This document shows, one piece after another, positions 60,611 to 64,000 of a stretch of DNA of 64,000 nucleotides. Below the pieces are notes generated by a model, which had not been told where the DNA came from, made no database searches, and was given only the letters and a program-made list of their open reading frames with translations. Within the stretch, counting starts at the first letter, position 1. Each line of letters begins with the position of its first letter. The stretch is from Onchocerca lupi (taxonomy: Eukaryota; Nematoda; Chromadorea; Rhabditida; Onchocercidae): NCBI GenBank assembly GCA_028564675.1, contig JAOVVO010000068.1, forward strand, positions 124,001-188,000, read 5' to 3'. The translations under genes and the position numbers were made by a program.

Positions 60611-61208
60611 TATAAAACTGAATTAAAAAACCCAAAAATTGGCTAATTCCTCTGAAAGACAGAAAGCAGCATGAGAAATTTCCCACAAAAAAATTCATTA
60701 ATGGAACATGAACCACTTATCCCATAATAAAAACAACAAACTTGTATTTGGATTAATTTCACAAAAACATGAACAACAATGAAAACATAGTAAATCTCTA
60801 AAATAACACCATGAAAAGTACTAATGGAATTAAAAAAGAATAGCAATGAGCAATAAACAGAAACAAATCATTTGTATTATCTAGACACATCTTCAATATC
60901 TAGGTAAGTTTCATATTAGATAAAAACATACCATTTTTAAACTTTCTTTCTATATTAGAGAATAAACAGACCACTTTTAAATTTCTTGAAAAAAAATGCT
61001 TATGATGTTATCCCCCCGACAATTTAATTAATCCGCTGGATATTGATGTTCCGAATTATTTATTCTCTATCAGCGGAAATATTGCATAGTGTTTCTTCAA
61101 TTTCTTTGAATCTTTCAAGAACATATTCTATGCTTCAGTTGTTGATATTTCGGCATTACCATAAAGGCATAGTTAGAATTGCTGACATAATATATTGAAA
61201 AGAATAAA
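60611..61208. other. Gap between the TRMT10-like and RPUSD4-like genes
   Basis: About 0.6 kb of AT-rich sequence after the TRMT10-like stop. No coding exon was seen. It is a candidate intercistronic region. Confidence 0.5.
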
Positions 61209-63861
61209 TTAAAAAGGTGATTTTATAACTTCATAGCCCATTCTTTTAGGCACAACAGAAAGTGCTTCAGTCCAATTTTTTGAGTTCACATAACGCACAA
61301 GAATTTCAACAACTTGATTAATTGTAAGCATCACATTGAAAGTTCCATTGTCACGTCGATGTAAAAATTCTTGTATCGGTAATCGTCGAGCATCTAAGCC
61401 TAATTCTTCTGCAACATAACATACAAAAATCTTTTCGCTTTCTTTTGAGTTTAAATTTCCCTATACTCTCTAAAACATCTACTGAAAAGATTCCTTAATT
61501 GTGTCTTTATAATTATGCCTTCAATTAGTACTATTCACAACGACTAATTCCGAGTTCGAATATCATTGAAGCAATGCTGTATTTTTTAAAAAAATATATT
61601 ATCAGCATAACAGAAAATCCTTTAAGAAAGAATATATTTCGAAATATAATGAAAATTGACATTATTTGAGCATATTTCTGCTATAATAAACGGATAAATT
61701 GATGTTGTTTTATCTGTTTGACACGATAATCAAAACAATATTTAATGAAGCAATCACTAACTATGAGACCAGAAATTTCGAGTTGAGGAATATAAATTAA
61801 TAGCTGAAAAGTTAATTTTGTAGTTGCTCAAATAATTCATGTTCAAATATTTAATAGCACAGTAAAATAAAATAATAAAAGACACCTGCTCTACAATATG
61901 ATAACGACCCAACACCAGTTTCATCCACGAGGCCACCAATAATATACACTTCGTCAGGTTTTACATCTAACAACGCATCAAGTTGCGAATCTGGACTCAA
62001 ATAAACCATATGATGTTGCATAACAATCTGAAATTTTCAGGATAAAAAATGATATTATTGCTTATATTGAAAATGCAATAAAATTATTTCTCTAATTTAT
62101 ATTTTATACAGTGAGCAACACAGACGTGATTTGTGATGCACATAAATGATCAACAAAAATATAAAAGCGCTATCTATATGATGTTAAACAGCGATAGATG
62201 ACTTAGTAATTGGTACAAATTGATTCTTTTTTTTGAATTACAAACGTGCCGAAATATCTGAGTACATTTCTAAAATGGAAAAGACTGATCAAACTAGACT
62301 TTATTTAATAATTAAGTTCCAAAATTCGACAACCAAACTATATAAGCAACCCTGTACAAGTTTAAAACATAACAAGGATCTTACTTCATTTATATTTGTG
62401 TTAGAAATGATCCAGTTGAAATGATCGAAACCAGACAACTTCTGACGTCCTTCACATAAAAAACGCTCATCTGGTGAAAGAAGTGTAACCTGCAAACCAG
62501 GATTCCTGCAAATTTAAGTCGTCCAACAATTCTCTTTTTTAAATGGAATTAACCATTCAATTATCTATTTACAATTGCAGTGACATAAATCTGACAAAAT
62601 AGGGTTTAATAATTCAAAAGTAAAAAATCTTTCTGATGCAAATCCTATATGATCATTGCGTTTCATTCACTGCATGTTTCGTATATGTATGACGTATTAT
62701 ATATGTAAGATTATAAAATGTATGTACACTGTACCGTGCGAATGCCACAAACTTGACTTATATCAGTCCTATTTTGTTTAACTGATAGTCTGTTATTGAT
62801 ATATAAAGGGAAACTTTCTATTATACTGGAAAATCCATCAATATATAACCTAATGTAAAATGAAATATCGTATCTCAAGCATAGTCGATAATTTTGATAG
62901 ATGAAACTGATTTAAATTAAAAAAGACTTTTCTAACGTTTGATCTGTCTAAAACACTACTTATGGTTTAAAACAAAAAAAAAAACAAACTTCTTTTGGAG
63001 ACCCCAAACACGACCCATTTGCCGAACCAGTTTACCTATTTCTTTATCACTCATACGTTGCGCAAATCCAAAATCGATATACACTTGCAAAACGAAACTA
63101 AGCGGTTCTTTGATTGGCAGATTTTTTGCTAGATTTTTACGACGTCGACGCCTTTCTTTAGATCTGTTCAATCTTCGTTTTTCAAGAACTCTAAATTATG
63201 ATCTGTTGAATACGAAACAGTGTCAAAAATATTGCCTATTAATACTTGTTATCCAATCAAAAAAGCTGAATGGTAATAGCTATATATGAGCATAAATCAG
63301 TTTCCTTTAAATAACTTTTAAACAATGTTAATTGTAATATTTTAACATCATATTTTGATAAAGCATCCTTTTTATTTTAATTTAGTTAAATCTTCAATTT
63401 AATTTGTCTCTACTTACTATTCTTCAACATACACTTTTCTTTTTCAGTCCATTTTCACTTTTTTTTTTTTATTTATAAGAAGCCATAGTAATTTAATTTC
63501 AGGACCAAAGATTAAAAATTCTTGAAAGGAAAGTAAACATAGATCGCAAACACATGAACAGTTTTTAATGTGATTTGTACTTCTCTCCTAATGATAATTT
63601 CAAGCTTACATAAAACATTTTGTATATATATAGATTTACATAAAGAATTTTGATGAACATCAAAATAAATTTATCTTCCTTCGCTATTATTTATCTATAT
63701 TCAAATGATTAAAATCATTTCGTATCTTACCTCATATAACGCGTTTGTTTACTATAAGCCTTATTCAGATGAGACCTGAATTGATTATTTTCTGATTTCC
63801 TAACGACAGTCGCCATCTTTTCGTCTTCTAATGCATCAAGTAATTCTGCGAAACATTCCAT
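61209..63861 (-). CDS. TRM10-type tRNA (position 9) methyltransferase, TRMT10B-like
   Basis: SPOUT-family enzyme using S-adenosylmethionine to methylate N1 of the purine at tRNA position 9. Exons on the minus strand: 63861-63731, 63190-62990, 62505-62385, 62027-61886, 61408-61209 (TAA). Phases close to 264 residues, somewhat short for the family. An N-terminal basic helix has EKRRLNRSKERRRRRKNLAK, as in TRM10 proteins. The SPOUT fold follows: QVYIDFGFAQRMSDKEI, NPGLQVTLLSP, MVYLSPDSQ, then VYIIGGLVDE with the conserved Asp at about 186. RLPIQEFL and NQVVEILVRYVNSKNWTEAL match TRMT10B more than TRMT10A. The gene comes first of three minus-strand genes. Its promoter may lie beyond the window. 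Confidence 0.92.
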
Positions 63862-64000
63862 ATTTCTTGAAAAAGAATTATCCTTAAATATTATAGCACA
63901 TTATATTGAAATGAATATTTTACAAAATTTCAACGTGAAGTTTTCGTTTAATTCACAGTTCAATTAAAGTAATGTATGTAAAAAAGAATTTTTGATCAAA
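63862..64000. other. Upstream region of the TRMT10-like gene
   Basis: Short AT-rich end of the window. On the minus strand ctttttcaag lies just before the ATG and could be a weak acceptor. Confidence 0.3.

Overview
The window is AT-rich eukaryotic DNA with short exons and introns ending mostly in TTTCAG or TTNTAG. The genes are split as in nematodes: a syntaxin almost identical to C. elegans UNC-64, a small collagen, and likely trans-splice acceptors just upstream of several start codons. Long homopolymer-T runs and introns much longer than in Caenorhabditis suggest a parasitic nematode, probably a filarial or other clade III species. The species is inferred, not shown. All gene models were built by eye from reading frame, splice dinucleotides, exon phase and remembered family motifs. 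No alignment was run.

Layout. Plus strand: the last two exons of an unidentified gene (96-369); 7 kb without a recognised gene; syntaxin-1/unc-64 (7395-16081) with two alternative membrane-anchor exons; type II PIP kinase/ppk-2 (20547-23766); a KIF3A-type kinesin-II motor/klp-20 (24941-30625); an unrecognised multi-exon gene (about 32810-35350); and a SLC35B3-type PAPS transporter/pst-2 (37581-41140). Minus strand: calcipressin/RCAN (43781 down to 42049); a 172-residue collagen (46601 down to 45331); a decayed collagen paralogue (about 50551 down to 48890); then three co-oriented genes, TRMT10-like (63861 down to 61209), an RPUSD4-like pseudouridine synthase homologue (60580 down to 56465), and an unrecognised gene (56097 down to 54527). 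A small plus-strand ORF with a possible PP1-docking motif lies at 50927-51109.

How the genes relate. Syntaxin, PIP4K and kinesin-II act in membrane fusion, phosphoinositide signalling and ciliary transport, but their adjacency implies no shared pathway. The three minus-strand genes at the right end have gaps of about 0.63 and 0.37 kb and start codons preceded by acceptor-like sites. They could be an operon with an RNA-modification theme.

Most worth a second look: a dead collagen whose Gly-register codons are nearly all either Gly or one G-to-A step away; loss of the catalytic Asp in the RPUSD4-like protein; a probable GC-AG intron in RCAN; the two syntaxin anchors; and two long perfect palindromes (54 and 66 bp). 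I saw no CRISPR array, no convincing tRNA or rRNA, and no intact transposon.
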